Shown: in pieces, positions 37,447 through 46,903 of the stretch
Layout: each line of letters opens with the position of its first letter
Position numbering within the stretch: position 1 is the first letter of the stretch
Position numbers and translations under genes: made by a program
Notes under the pieces: model-generated
What the model was told of the DNA's origin: nothing
What the model saw: only the letters and a program-made list of their open reading frames with translations
The model's database searches: none
From: DASZQL01 sp964391865
GTDB lineage: Bacteria; Planctomycetota; Phycisphaerae; Phycisphaerales; UBA1924
Assembly (NCBI GenBank): GCA_964391865.1
Contig: CAYMNQ010000001.1
Coordinates: 558,001-622,000, forward strand
Length of the DNA stretch: 64,000 bases
Direction: 5' to 3'

Positions 37447-38679
37447 TTACGACTTCAATCCCAGCAACCGCGCCGCCTCATCAACATCCTTGTCGCCGCG
37501 CCCCGAGAGATTGATGACCAGATGCTGATCCTTCCGCATCTCCCCTGCCTTTTCCAGCGCGACCGCCACGGCGTGGGCGCTCTCCAGTGCCGGAATGATC
37601 CCTTCGCGTTGCGACAGGTCGGTGAAGCCGCGGAGCGATTGATCGTCGGTGCAGTACGTGTACAGCACGCGCCCGGCGTCCTTCCAGAATGAGTGCTCCG
37701 GCCCGACGCCCGGATAGTCCAGCCCGGCGGAGCACGAATGGACATCCGCCGTCTGCCCGTTCGCGTCCTGCAGAACGTAGCTGAGCGAGCCGTGCAGCAC
37801 ACCCGGCGTGCCGAGCGACAGCGGGGCGGCGTGATCGCCCGGCTTCGTGCCGCGCCCGCCGGCTTCCACGCCGATGAGCGTGACGCCCGCGTCATCGATG
37901 AACGGGAAGAACATGCCGGCGGCGTTCGACCCGCCGCCAACGCACGCGACCACGCAATCGGGCAGCCGCCCGAGTTCCTTCAGGCATTGCTCGCGCGTCT
38001 CGCGCCCGATCACGCTCTGGAAATCGCGCACGATCATCGGGAACGGGTGCGGCCCGACGACCGAGCCGAGGCAGTAGTGCGTGTGCTCGACGCTCCCCAT
38101 CCAGTCGCGCATCGCTTCGTTGGTCGCGTCCTTCAGCGTGCGCGAGCCGGAATCGACCTCCACCACGGTCGCGCCCATCAGCTTCATCCGCACGACATTC
38201 AAGCGTTGCCGCCGGGCATCCTCGCTGCCCATGTACACCTCGCAGCGGAGGCCGACGTGCGCGGCGGCGGAGGCGGTCGCCACGCCGTGCTGACCCGCGC
38301 CCGTCTCCGCGATCATCCGCGGCTTGCCCATCCGCTTGGTGAGGAGCGCCTGCCCGATGGTGTTGTTGATCTTGTGCGCGCCGGTGTGCGCCAGGTCCTC
38401 GCGCTTGAGCCAGATCGTCGCCGACGTGCCGCCGCGGCTGCGCTCCCGCGCGAGGGCCGTTAGCCGGTCGGCGCGGTACAGCGGCGTGGCGCGCCCGATG
38501 AACGTGCGGCGGAGATGCTCGAGTTCCGCGTGGAACGCGGGATCGGCGTTCGCGCGGGCATATTCGGCTTCGAGCTGGTGCAACGCAGGGACGAGAGTCT
38601 CGGGGACGTAGACGCCGCCGAACGCGCCGAAGCGTCCGGCGCTGGAGGGAACTGCTTTCAACGTTGATGCCGTGGGCAT
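37447..38679 (-). CDS. trpB: Tryptophan synthase beta chain
   Basis: A 410-residue PLP enzyme joining indole and serine. The PLP lysine lies in AHTGAHKINN (Lys103), with GAGQHG, the phosphate-binding GGGSNAAG and the C-terminal LSGRGDKD motifs intact. It is the TrpB1 type by GRFGAFGGVYVPETL at the N-terminus. trpA and other trp genes are not adjacent. About 290 bp separate its stop from the fabG start. It is divergent from the small membrane protein at 38766. Confidence 0.96.
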   Translation of the reverse strand: MPTASTLKAVPSSAGRFGAFGGVYVPETLVPALHQLEAEYARANADPAFHAELEHLRRTFIGRATPLYRADRLTALARERSRGGTSATIWLKREDLAHTGAHKINNTIGQALLTKRMGKPRMIAETGAGQHGVATASAAAHVGLRCEVYMGSEDARRQRLNVVRMKLMGATVVEVDSGSRTLKDATNEAMRDWMGSVEHTHYCLGSVVGPHPFPMIVRDFQSVIGRETREQCLKELGRLPDCVVACVGGGSNAAGMFFPFIDDAGVTLIGVEAGGRGTKPGDHAAPLSLGTPGVLHGSLSYVLQDANGQTADVHSCSAGLDYPGVGPEHSFWKDAGRVLYTYCTDDQSLRGFTDLSQREGIIPALESAHAVAVALEKAGEMRKDQHLVINLSGRGDKDVDEAARLLGLKS

Positions 38680-38765
38680 GTCGGGATTGTAGAAGCGCGG
38701 CCACCCGCGAGCCCGCCGCGAGCCTCGCGCGAGCGCGACCGTCTTCGGCCGGTAGCATTCCGTGC

Positions 38766-39008
38766 ATGACGATGCGCCACGCGATTGCCGCGATTCTTGC
38801 CACAGCCCTCGGCGCGTGCGTGCTCGTGGGGTATCTGGTCGGGATCGAAGCCGCGTTCGCCTTCGTTGGCTGTATCCTGCTGGTCGTGCTCTTCGGCAGC
38901 GCGTCGGTGTGGTTCAGCGTGATCACCCGCCGCACAGACGAGCAGCGCGACTCCGCCCGCGGAGCCAAACCCGATTCGACACAGAACCCCCCGCCGACCT
39001 TACCATGA
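38766..39008 (+). CDS. Small two-helix membrane protein
   Basis: An 80-residue protein with two adjacent hydrophobic helices (residues about 5-22 and 28-46), a short charged connection, and a polar C-terminal tail of about 30 residues. The family is unrecognised. Its TGA overlaps the ATG of the B12-binding/GTPase fusion (ATGA), indicating coupled translation, but a functional tie to that enzyme is only inferred. Confidence 0.65.
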   Translation: MTMRHAIAAILATALGACVLVGYLVGIEAAFAFVGCILLVVLFGSASVWFSVITRRTDEQRDSARGAKPDSTQNPPPTLP

Positions 39009-40189
39009 CCCAATCGCTCAACGTCGCCACCACCGAATTCGAGAAGAAGGACCGCTGCGCGGACCTCGATCACCGCCCGCGCGTGCTCCTCGGCAAGATG
39101 GGGCTCGACGGGCACGATCGCGGCGTGAAGGTCATTGCGCGCGCGCTGCGCGACTCGGGCGTGCACGTTATCTACTCCGGGCTGTGGCAGACACCGCGCT
39201 CGCTCGCCATCTCCGCGCGCGATGAAGACGCGGACGTGATCGCCGCCAGCATGATGAGCAACTCGCACCTCGTGCTCGGGCCGAAGCTCGTCGAGGCGCT
39301 CCGCAATCTGGGCCGCCCGGACATCCCCGTCCACATGGGCGGCATCCTGCCGCAGAACGACCTGCCCGTGCTGCTCGCGGGCGGCATCAAGAAGTGCTTC
39401 ACTACCGGCACGGGCCTGCTGCAGATCGTCGAAGCCGCGCGGAGCGAAGTGGCGCCGAAAGCCGCGACGATCAGCGATCATCCCGTGGCGCAGCTGGCGC
39501 GAGACATCTCGATGCTGCACGGCGGCAAGCCGCTGCGCCCCGGCGCGAAGCGCCGCCGACCCAAACGCGTCATCGGCGTGACCGGCTCTCCCGGCGCGGG
39601 CAAGAGCACGCTGGTGGCACAGCTCGCCGCCGAGCACGCGCGACGCGCGGCTTCAAGCAGCGGCATGGGGCGCGTCGCCGTCGTCGCGTTCGACCCGATG
39701 TCGCCCATCACCAGCGGCGCGCTGCTGGGCGATCGCCTGCGCGTTGATTTCAACCGGCTCGACGAGAGCGTCTTCTACCGCTCGCTCGCCATCCGCGGCG
39801 AGGACTACCACCACCTCAACGACATCATCGAACTCATCGGCGGCTGCGAGCCGGGCCCGATCACCACCGCCGATGGGCAGACGATCTCGGGCCCGTTCGA
39901 CACGCTCTTCGTCGAGACCGTCGGCGCGGGGCAGAACGAGACGCGCATCCGCGATCACGTCGACACAACCGCCGTCGTGCTCGTCCCGGGCATGGGCGAC
40001 GCGGTCCAGATGGACAAGGCGGGCATACTCGAGATCGCCGACATCTTCGTGTGCAACAAGGCGGACCACCACGGGCAGAACGAGCTCATGCGTGACCTGC
40101 GGGACATCGCGGGGCGCAAGCCGGTGATCGAGACGGTCGCCACGCACGGGCGGGGCATCCCCGAACTGTTCGACGCGCTGATGGCGTGA
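39005..40189 (+). CDS. Fusion of B12-binding domain and MeaB/ArgK-type G3E GTPase
   Basis: A 394-residue protein. Residues about 23-150 form a methylmalonyl-CoA-mutase-type cobalamin-binding domain with LGKMGLDGHDRGVKV (intact D-x-H-x-x-G at 35-40). Residues about 185-394 form a MeaB-like GTPase with Walker A GSPGAGKST (194-202), VETVGAGQNE (303-312) and NKAD (351-354). The order is that of fused isobutyryl-CoA mutase (IcmF), but the mutase catalytic domain is absent. The C-terminal MeaB dimerisation arm is also absent. It likely chaperones a separate acyl-CoA mutase. Confidence 0.88.
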   Translation: MTQSLNVATTEFEKKDRCADLDHRPRVLLGKMGLDGHDRGVKVIARALRDSGVHVIYSGLWQTPRSLAISARDEDADVIAASMMSNSHLVLGPKLVEALRNLGRPDIPVHMGGILPQNDLPVLLAGGIKKCFTTGTGLLQIVEAARSEVAPKAATISDHPVAQLARDISMLHGGKPLRPGAKRRRPKRVIGVTGSPGAGKSTLVAQLAAEHARRAASSSGMGRVAVVAFDPMSPITSGALLGDRLRVDFNRLDESVFYRSLAIRGEDYHHLNDIIELIGGCEPGPITTADGQTISGPFDTLFVETVGAGQNETRIRDHVDTTAVVLVPGMGDAVQMDKAGILEIADIFVCNKADHHGQNELMRDLRDIAGRKPVIETVATHGRGIPELFDALMA

Positions 40190-40204
40190 GGACCAGAAGA
40201 CTTA

Positions 40205-40233
40205 CCGCAGAGACACAGAGGACACGGAGAGGA
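40205..40233 (+). repeat. ACCGCAGAGACACAGAG extragenic repeat
   Basis: A direct copy of the repeat found inverted at 36243-36410. Its 3' part (GGAGAGGAAGAGGA, to 40239) also serves as the apparent ribosome-binding region of the next gene. Confidence 0.55.
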
Positions 40234-40246
40234 AGAGGATTCTTGT

Positions 40247-40837
40247 GTGAAGACACTGGCGTGGCGGAGTGATTCTCGTCCCGGCGTCTGCGCGGTGATT
40301 GTTGATGAGCACGATGGTGCGACGCCCTTCGCCGCCGTGCTGGGCGATGATGTGCTGCGGCTGTCGCCCGTCGGCATCGCCGCCGGCGCCGTGATCGCGC
40401 CGAGGCTCATCGCATGGTCCGGCTCGCTCGCGGATGACCCGAGCGAGCGCGACCCGCGCACCTGGGGACCGGCGGGGCTTGCCGCCCTACGCGAAGCGCT
40501 CGCACGCCTGCGCGAGCCGCTGACCCGCGCCGGCGCGCGGCTGCTCCTCCGCCCGCACGCGCGCCACATCCTCTGCGACCCGCAGCGCTGCGTGACCATG
40601 CTGAACGAGTGGGAGATATCGGGCGATCCCTTCGCCCTCGCGCTCGACCCGGCTGCGATGATCGAAGAATCAATGCTGGATCACGCGGAGGACCATATTC
40701 GCCGGGCGGCTGAGGCGCTCGCGGGGCGAGCGGCTTTGGTTGTCATTTCGCCATCTGCGGCCGCACCGCAAGTACTGCTCGAGCGCATTCTCGAAGGACC
40801 CAGCACTCCGTCAATCCAGCGTGTTGTGGTGTCGTGA
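40247..40837 (+). CDS. Unknown protein, weakly TIM-barrel (sugar isomerase)-like
   Basis: A 196-residue protein. Its middle, RLLLRPHARHILCDPQRCVTMLNEW, with a following DPFALALDPAAMI and LDHAEDHIRRA, resembles strands and helices of xylose-isomerase-like (AP endonuclease 2) barrels, but the length is too short for a full barrel and no metal site can be assigned. The GTG start is supported by GGAAGAGGA about 9 nt upstream. It converges on uvrC, with 14 bp between stops. Confidence 0.6.
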   Translation: MKTLAWRSDSRPGVCAVIVDEHDGATPFAAVLGDDVLRLSPVGIAAGAVIAPRLIAWSGSLADDPSERDPRTWGPAGLAALREALARLREPLTRAGARLLLRPHARHILCDPQRCVTMLNEWEISGDPFALALDPAAMIEESMLDHAEDHIRRAAEALAGRAALVVISPSAAAPQVLLERILEGPSTPSIQRVVVS

Positions 40838-40851
40838 CCGAGTGACCCGGA

Positions 40852-42282
40852 TCACTCCTCCCCCAGCGTCTTCTTCCGCCGAAGGATGTGGTGGTAATGC
40901 TGCGCGAAGCGGTGCGCCTCGTCGCGGATCTGCTGGCACAGCTTCAGCCCCAGGTTGTCGCGCGACAGCCGGATCGGAGCCGCGCGGTCCTGCACATAGA
41001 TCAGCTCTTCCTTCTTCGCCAGCGAGATCACCATCGGCGGCTTGATGTCCAGCGTCGCGAACGCTTCGAGCGCCGCGTGCAACTGCCCCAGCCCCCCGTC
41101 GATCAGGATCACATCCGGGTACAGCTCGTTGCCCGCGCCGGCTTCGCGGTAGCGACGTGACACCACCTCGCGGATCGCCGAGTAATCGTCGCCTCCCTGC
41201 ACGCGCCCGTCGGCGACGACCTTGATGCGGTACCGCCGGTACTCGTTCTTGAACGGCCGCCCGTCGACGAAGCACACCTTCGAGCCGACCGTCTCATTGC
41301 CCTGCAGGTGCGCGATGTCGATCGCTTCGAGGCAGCGGATCGGGTTGTCCAAGCCGAGCGTCTTCTGCAGCGACCGCAGCCCTTTCCGCGGATCGACGTA
41401 CGACAGCTCCGTCTCCGGCTGCCACCGGTCGCGCCGCGTGCCGCGCTGGTCGAGCCGCTCGATCGCGCGGACCTGGTCCCGCAGGATCGCGGCCCGCTCG
41501 AACTCCATCGCCGCCGACGCCTGCTTCATCTGCTCCGTCATCTCGCGCAGCACCACGCTGCGCTTCGTGTCGAGGAAGTGCAGGAACCGGTCGATGTCCT
41601 CGCGGTACGCGGGCTTCGAAGTTTTCGCGGCGCACGGCGCCGTGCACTGACCGATCGAGTGCAGCAGGCACGGGCGGAAAAACCTGTTCTTCTCGTCCCC
41701 GTCAATGATGTCGAGCTTGCATGTGCGGAATTTGAAGACGCGCTGCAGCAGCTTGATCGCCCCGCGCAGCGAACCCACGCTCACGAACGGCCCGATGATC
41801 TTCGCGCCCTTCAGCTCAGGCGCGCCGGGGTTCCGCGTGATGAAGACACGCGGGAAATCCTCCCGCAGCGTGACGGCGAGGTACGGGAATGTCTTGTCGT
41901 CCATCAGCCGCACGTTGAAGCGCGGGCGGATGTCCTTGATCAACCGGTTCTCGACCAGCAGCGCCTCCCACTCGCCCTCGCACTCGAGGTGCTCGAAGTC
42001 GTGGATGAACTCGAGCATCGCCTGCTTGTTCGGCCCGAGGTCCGCGCTCGGCACGAAGTAGCTCGCCACCCGGTCCGGCAGGTTCCCCGCCTTCCCAACG
42101 TAAATCACCACGCCCTTGTGATCCTTCATCAGGTACACGCCGGGCGTGCGCGGCAGGGCGCGGGCCTTCTTCGACAGGCGCGTGAACCGCTCGGCGTCCG
42201 ACTCCGCGCCCCAACCCGGCGGAGAATCCGCGGGCAAAAGCCCGCCCGAATCAACCTGCTGCAGTGACGGATCGTCAGGCAC
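40852..42282 (-). CDS. uvrC: Excinuclease ABC subunit C, short form
   Basis: A 476-residue nucleotide-excision-repair nuclease. It has the GIY-YIG domain (GVYLMKD at about 48-54, YVGKAGNL at 61-68), the cysteine-containing CLLHSIGQCTAPC segment, a UVR helix pair (about 235-275) for UvrB binding, and the RNase-H-like C-terminal nuclease with ECIDIAH-like LEAIDIAH, DVILIDGGLGQL and DEAHRFA. The tandem helix-hairpin-helix domain that normally follows is missing; typical UvrC is about 600 residues. It starts 18 bp after the sthA stop on the same strand, so the two may share a transcript. Confidence 0.92.
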   Translation of the reverse strand: MPDDPSLQQVDSGGLLPADSPPGWGAESDAERFTRLSKKARALPRTPGVYLMKDHKGVVIYVGKAGNLPDRVASYFVPSADLGPNKQAMLEFIHDFEHLECEGEWEALLVENRLIKDIRPRFNVRLMDDKTFPYLAVTLREDFPRVFITRNPGAPELKGAKIIGPFVSVGSLRGAIKLLQRVFKFRTCKLDIIDGDEKNRFFRPCLLHSIGQCTAPCAAKTSKPAYREDIDRFLHFLDTKRSVVLREMTEQMKQASAAMEFERAAILRDQVRAIERLDQRGTRRDRWQPETELSYVDPRKGLRSLQKTLGLDNPIRCLEAIDIAHLQGNETVGSKVCFVDGRPFKNEYRRYRIKVVADGRVQGGDDYSAIREVVSRRYREAGAGNELYPDVILIDGGLGQLHAALEAFATLDIKPPMVISLAKKEELIYVQDRAAPIRLSRDNLGLKLCQQIRDEAHRFAQHYHHILRRKKTLGEE

Positions 42283-42300
42283 GGCACAACTGTAGCCGGC

Positions 42301-43716
42301 TCACACGTGCGCCAGCTTGTTCGCCCCGTTCAACGCCGCCACTTTGTAGCACTCGGCGAGTGTCGGGTAGTTGAAGACCGTGTTGATGAAGTAGTCGATC
42401 GTCCCCTGGAACGCCATCACCGCCTGCCCGATGTGGACGATCTCGGTCGCGCCGTTGCCGATCACATGGACGCCCAGGATCGTGCGCGTGTGCTGGTGGA
42501 TCAGCAGCTTGAGCATTCCCGTGACATCGCCCAGCAGTTGCCCGCGCGCGATCTCCTTGTAGTTCGCGATGCCCGTCTCGAAGGGGATGTCTTCCTTCGT
42601 TAGCGCGTCCTCGGTCCAGCCGACCATTGAAATCTCCGGCACGGAGTAGATGCCGTAGGGGAACAGATGCGGGATGCTGTCCACTTTCTTGCCGAACATG
42701 TGGCACGCGGCGAGACGCCCCTGCTCCATCGACGTCGATGCCAGCGCGGGGAAGCCGATCACGTCGCCCACCGCGTAGATCCCCGGCACTTCCGTCTGGA
42801 AGTTCGCATCCACCTTGATCCGCCCGCGGTCGTCGGCGATTAGCCCCACCTTGTCGAGCGCCAGGTCCTCCGTGTTCCCCTGCCGTCCGACGGCGTACAG
42901 CAGGCATTCCGCGCGCAGCGTCTTGCCCGATTCCAGCGTCGCTTCCACCAGTTTGCCGTCGCTGGTGAGCGAGCCTTCGGGCGCATCGATCACTTCGACT
43001 TTCGTGACTTTCTCGCCCAAGCGCAGCGTCATGCCGCCCTGCCGCAAGTGGTACTGCAGCGCTTCGACGATCTCCGAATCGAGAAACTCCAGCAGCTTCG
43101 AGCGTCCCTCGATGAGCGTGATCTTCACGCCCAGTTCCTGCAGCATCGACGCATATTCCGTCCCGATCACCCCGCCGCCGACCACGATCATCGTCCGCGG
43201 CAGGCGCGGCAGCCGGAACAGCGCATCCGCATCAACGATGTGCGTGTCATCGAACGGGATGCCGCGCGGGCGCGTCGGGCGCGTGCCGGTCGCGACGACG
43301 ATGTTCTCCGCGTTGATCGCCGTCGCTTCGCTGCCGTGCATGACCGCGACCCACTTGCGGTCCTGAAACCCGCCCGTGCCGTTGATCAAGTCGATCCCGT
43401 TGCGGCGCAGTTGCCCGCGGATCACGTCAATCTCAGCCTTGATCACCTGTTGGCACCACGACGTCAGGTCCTGAATCGTGATGTTGCTGCTCGGGCGGTA
43501 GTCCTCGCCCAGGAACGAGCGGTTCTTCGCGCCGGTGAGGTTCAGGATCGCCTCGCGCAGCGACTTCGACGGGATGGTGCCCGTGTTGATCGCCGCCCCG
43601 CCGACGACTTCGGCGCGCTCGATCACGCACGCCTTCTTACCCAGCTTGGCGGCCTGGATCGCCGCCTTCTGTCCCGCCGGGCCGCTGCCGATCACGCACA
43701 GGTCGTAGTGTTTCAT
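42301..43716 (-). CDS. sthA: Soluble pyridine nucleotide transhydrogenase
   Basis: A 471-residue flavoprotein transferring hydride between NADPH and NAD. It belongs to the disulphide-reductase fold with GSGPAG (10-15), a second nucleotide motif VVGGGVIGTEYA, and AVGDVIGFPALASTSMEQGR. The redox disulphide (C-x-x-x-x-C) is replaced by INTGTIPSK, the hallmark that separates SthA from lipoamide dehydrogenase. It is divergent from sucA and followed closely by uvrC. Confidence 0.92.
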   Translation of the reverse strand: MKHYDLCVIGSGPAGQKAAIQAAKLGKKACVIERAEVVGGAAINTGTIPSKSLREAILNLTGAKNRSFLGEDYRPSSNITIQDLTSWCQQVIKAEIDVIRGQLRRNGIDLINGTGGFQDRKWVAVMHGSEATAINAENIVVATGTRPTRPRGIPFDDTHIVDADALFRLPRLPRTMIVVGGGVIGTEYASMLQELGVKITLIEGRSKLLEFLDSEIVEALQYHLRQGGMTLRLGEKVTKVEVIDAPEGSLTSDGKLVEATLESGKTLRAECLLYAVGRQGNTEDLALDKVGLIADDRGRIKVDANFQTEVPGIYAVGDVIGFPALASTSMEQGRLAACHMFGKKVDSIPHLFPYGIYSVPEISMVGWTEDALTKEDIPFETGIANYKEIARGQLLGDVTGMLKLLIHQHTRTILGVHVIGNGATEIVHIGQAVMAFQGTIDYFINTVFNYPTLAECYKVAALNGANKLAHV

Positions 43717-43966
43717 GGCGCGATGATTCCATTTCCGCGGCTGCAGCCGCTCGGGGAGTGTCCCAGATTTCTATCGGGCGAAAGACGCCTCATCTCAACT
43801 CGATAGGGATTTGATAGGGCATTCGACGAATTCTCGATGGGGTTCCCGCCGATCGGGCGCGTTTCTACAATGCCCACCCCTGCCCGCCACTCGGCGTGTC
43901 ACGCCGATCAGCGGGTGCGCGGCGTCCCTGTGTCCGGGGTCTGTCATCAGAGAACCACGAGCGATC

Positions 43967-46864
43967 ATGTCAACCACCGCCAAAGCTGTCCTGCCCGCCG
44001 TGAACGGCTGGAACGCCGAATACCTCGAAGCCCAGTACGAGCTCTACGCGCGCAACCCCGGCGCGGTGACGCCCGATCTGCGCCAGTTCTTCCAGGGCTT
44101 CGACCTCGCCCACGCCGGGCTGAGCGCGGGCGCCACGCCCAACGGCGCAGCACCTCCCACTGCTCCCGTCGGCAGCGCGGACCTGCGCAAGGCGCTGGGC
44201 GTCGCGGCGCTCATCAACGCGTACCGCAACTACGGGCACACCGCCGCCGCCATCGATCCATTCGGGCGCGAGCCGAAGTCCCCGTCGCCCTCGCTCAACC
44301 CCTCGTTCCACGGGCTTGACGATTCCGACATGGACCGCGTCTTCCCCGCCGGCACGCTCTCCGAGAGCGGCGGCGCGATGAAACTGCGCGACATCATCGC
44401 CGCGCTCGACCAGACCTACTGCCGAGCGATCGGCGCGGAGTTCGATTACGTCACCAACCCGGAAGAACGCGAGTGGATCATCGGCCGGATGGAAAGCTCG
44501 CGCGGCACGCCGACGCTCTCGCGCGGCGAGCGCGCCCACGTCCTCCATCAGGTCCACGCCGCCGAGAGCTTCGAGAAATTCTGCAACAAGCGCTATCCCG
44601 GCGTGAAGCGCTTCAGCCTCGAGGGCGGCGAGTCGCTCATCCCACTGCTCGACCGCATGATCGAGACTTTCGCCGGCTATGGCACCGAAGAGATCGTCTT
44701 CGGCATGGCGCACCGCGGCCGCCTCAACGTCCTCGCCAACATCGTCGGCAAGACTTTCGAGCAGATCTTCACCGAGTTCGAGGACGGCTGGACCGAGGAC
44801 CACGTCCTCGGCGGCGGCGACGTGAAGTACCACCGCGGCTACTCCAACGCGAGGCCCGTCGCGAACGGCAAGCACATCTGGCTCACCCTCGCCAGCAACC
44901 CCAGCCACCTCGAATCGCAGAACGCCGTCGTCCTCGGTCGATGCCGCGCGAAGCAGCGCCTCGGCGGCGACGTCGAACGCTCCCGCGTCGTGCCCCTCAT
45001 GATCCACGGCGACGGCGCATTCATCGGGCAGGGCGTCATCGCCGAGGGATTCAATATGTCCCAGCTCGAGGGCTACACCGTCGGCGGGACTGTCCACATC
45101 ATCATCAATAACCTCGTTGCGTTCACCACCGGCGAGGAAGACTCACGCACCAGCCGCTACTGCACCGACGTCGCGAAGATGGTCGAAGCCCCTGTGTTCC
45201 ACGTCAACGGCATGGACCCCGAAGCGGTCGTCCACGTCGCGCGCCTCGCCGCCGACTACCGCATGACGTTCAAGAAAGACGTCGTGGTCGACCTGCAGGG
45301 CTACCGCTACTGGGGCCACAACGAAACCGACGAAGCCGCGTTCACCCAGCCGCTGATCTACAAGGACATCAAGTCAAAGGAAACAGTGCTGGCGCTCTAT
45401 TCGAAGCGCCTGCTCGCCGAGGGCGTGATCTCCGAAGCCGACAAGAACGAGATCGACCGCTCGATCGCCGAAGGGCTTGAGCGCGCGCTCAGCAGCGCGA
45501 AGTCGAAGCCCGTCGACCCGCTCGCCGACCCCGGCAAGCGCCGCTGGGAAGGGTTCAGCAGCGAGTTCAGTTTCAGCACCGTCGACACCGCCGTCTCGAA
45601 AGACGTGCTCGCCGAGATCGCGGCGGCGATGGGCCGAGTGCCCGAAGGTTTCACCCCCCACCCGAAACTCAAGAAACTTCTCGAAGAACGCTCGCGCGTG
45701 ATTGTTGATGATGCGCCGTTCGACTGGGGCGTGGGCGAGTCGCTCGCCGTCGGCTCGCTGCTGCTTGAAGGCTCGATCGTGCGCCTCAGCGGGCAGGACT
45801 GCCGCCGCGGCACCTTCAGCCACCGCCACGCCGTGCTGCGCGACTTCAACACGGGCGAGCCCTACACGCCCATGAACCACATCCGCGAACTCGGCATCCC
45901 CGGCACCGACAAGGACTTCGGCACCATGTGCGAGGACGGCCCCTTCAAGGGCTACCCGCGCCAAGCGAAGTACTGCGCCTTCGACAGCCCCCTCTCCGAG
46001 TACTCCGTCCTCGGCTTCGAGTACGGCTTCTCGCTCGCGTCGCCCAAGATGCTCGTCATCTGGGAAGCGCAGTTCGGCGACTTCTGCAACACCGCGCAGG
46101 TGATGATCGACCAGTTCCTCGCCGCCGGCGAAGTGAAGTGGCAACGCTGGAGCGGGCTCACGATGCTCCTGCCCCACGGATACGAAGGGCAAGGCCCCGA
46201 GCACAGCTCCGCGCGGCTCGAGCGCTTCCTCCTCCTCTGCGGCGGGAGCACGCCCAACATGATCGTCGCCTACCCGACGACCCCCGCGCAGTGCTTCCAC
46301 CTCCTCCGCCGCCAGGTGAAGGCGCCGTACCGCAAGCCGCTGATCGTCATGTCGCCCAAGAGCCTGCTGCGCCTGCCCGAGGCGCAGAGCCGCGTGAACG
46401 AACTCACCGGCGGGCGCTTCCTCGAGATCATCGACGACCCCGCGTTCGTCAAGGGCGAACTCGACCGCTCGCAGGTGAAGCGCGTGATCCTCTGCGCCGG
46501 CAAGGTGTACTACGACCTGATCAAACGCCGCGCCGAAACGAGCCGCACCGACATCGCCGTCATCCGCGTCGAGCAACTCTTCCCGCTGCACCTTGATGAA
46601 CTCCAGCGCATCGTCGGGCAATACCCCAAAGGCGCGGAGCACATGGTCTGGGTACAGGAAGAGCCGCAGAACATGGGCGCGTGGCAGCACATGTTCGTCA
46701 CACTCACGCAGAACCTCGGCTGGGACCTCCCCTACATCGGCCGCGCCAGCAGCGCCACCCCCGCCACCGGCTCGCACAACCAGCACACCAAACAGCTCGA
46801 TGAATTCCTCACCGACGCCATCGGCCCCTCCCCCACCGCGAATCTGCACGCCGCGGCGCACTGA
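43967..46864 (+). CDS. sucA: 2-oxoglutarate dehydrogenase E1 component
   Basis: A 965-residue thiamine-diphosphate enzyme decarboxylating 2-oxoglutarate in the TCA cycle. The N-terminus matches the E1o signature (NAEYLEAQYELYARNPGAV). The ThDP motif is GDGAFIGQGV with NN in IIINNLVAF. GMAHRGRLNVLAN, HLESQNAVVLG, DLQGYRYWGHNETDEAAFTQ in pieces, and the C-terminal EEPQNMGAW motif are all present. The start at 43967 is set by homology. sucB follows after 185 bp; lpd is not here. Confidence 0.96.
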   Translation: MSTTAKAVLPAVNGWNAEYLEAQYELYARNPGAVTPDLRQFFQGFDLAHAGLSAGATPNGAAPPTAPVGSADLRKALGVAALINAYRNYGHTAAAIDPFGREPKSPSPSLNPSFHGLDDSDMDRVFPAGTLSESGGAMKLRDIIAALDQTYCRAIGAEFDYVTNPEEREWIIGRMESSRGTPTLSRGERAHVLHQVHAAESFEKFCNKRYPGVKRFSLEGGESLIPLLDRMIETFAGYGTEEIVFGMAHRGRLNVLANIVGKTFEQIFTEFEDGWTEDHVLGGGDVKYHRGYSNARPVANGKHIWLTLASNPSHLESQNAVVLGRCRAKQRLGGDVERSRVVPLMIHGDGAFIGQGVIAEGFNMSQLEGYTVGGTVHIIINNLVAFTTGEEDSRTSRYCTDVAKMVEAPVFHVNGMDPEAVVHVARLAADYRMTFKKDVVVDLQGYRYWGHNETDEAAFTQPLIYKDIKSKETVLALYSKRLLAEGVISEADKNEIDRSIAEGLERALSSAKSKPVDPLADPGKRRWEGFSSEFSFSTVDTAVSKDVLAEIAAAMGRVPEGFTPHPKLKKLLEERSRVIVDDAPFDWGVGESLAVGSLLLEGSIVRLSGQDCRRGTFSHRHAVLRDFNTGEPYTPMNHIRELGIPGTDKDFGTMCEDGPFKGYPRQAKYCAFDSPLSEYSVLGFEYGFSLASPKMLVIWEAQFGDFCNTAQVMIDQFLAAGEVKWQRWSGLTMLLPHGYEGQGPEHSSARLERFLLLCGGSTPNMIVAYPTTPAQCFHLLRRQVKAPYRKPLIVMSPKSLLRLPEAQSRVNELTGGRFLEIIDDPAFVKGELDRSQVKRVILCAGKVYYDLIKRRAETSRTDIAVIRVEQLFPLHLDELQRIVGQYPKGAEHMVWVQEEPQNMGAWQHMFVTLTQNLGWDLPYIGRASSATPATGSHNQHTKQLDEFLTDAIGPSPTANLHAAAH

Positions 46865-46875
46865 GCCGTGAGCGA

Positions 46876-46903
46876 TGAGTCTTGAGTCTTGAGTCTCGAG
46901 CTG
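46876..46903 (+). repeat. GAGTCTT heptad repeat in the sucA-sucB gap
   Basis: The segment is three near-perfect tandem units of GAGTCTT followed by GAGTCTCGAG. Similar GAGTCTTGAAG tracts occur at 48452-48494, and the reverse-complement type at 55471-55500. It lies between two genes of one enzyme complex. Confidence 0.55.
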
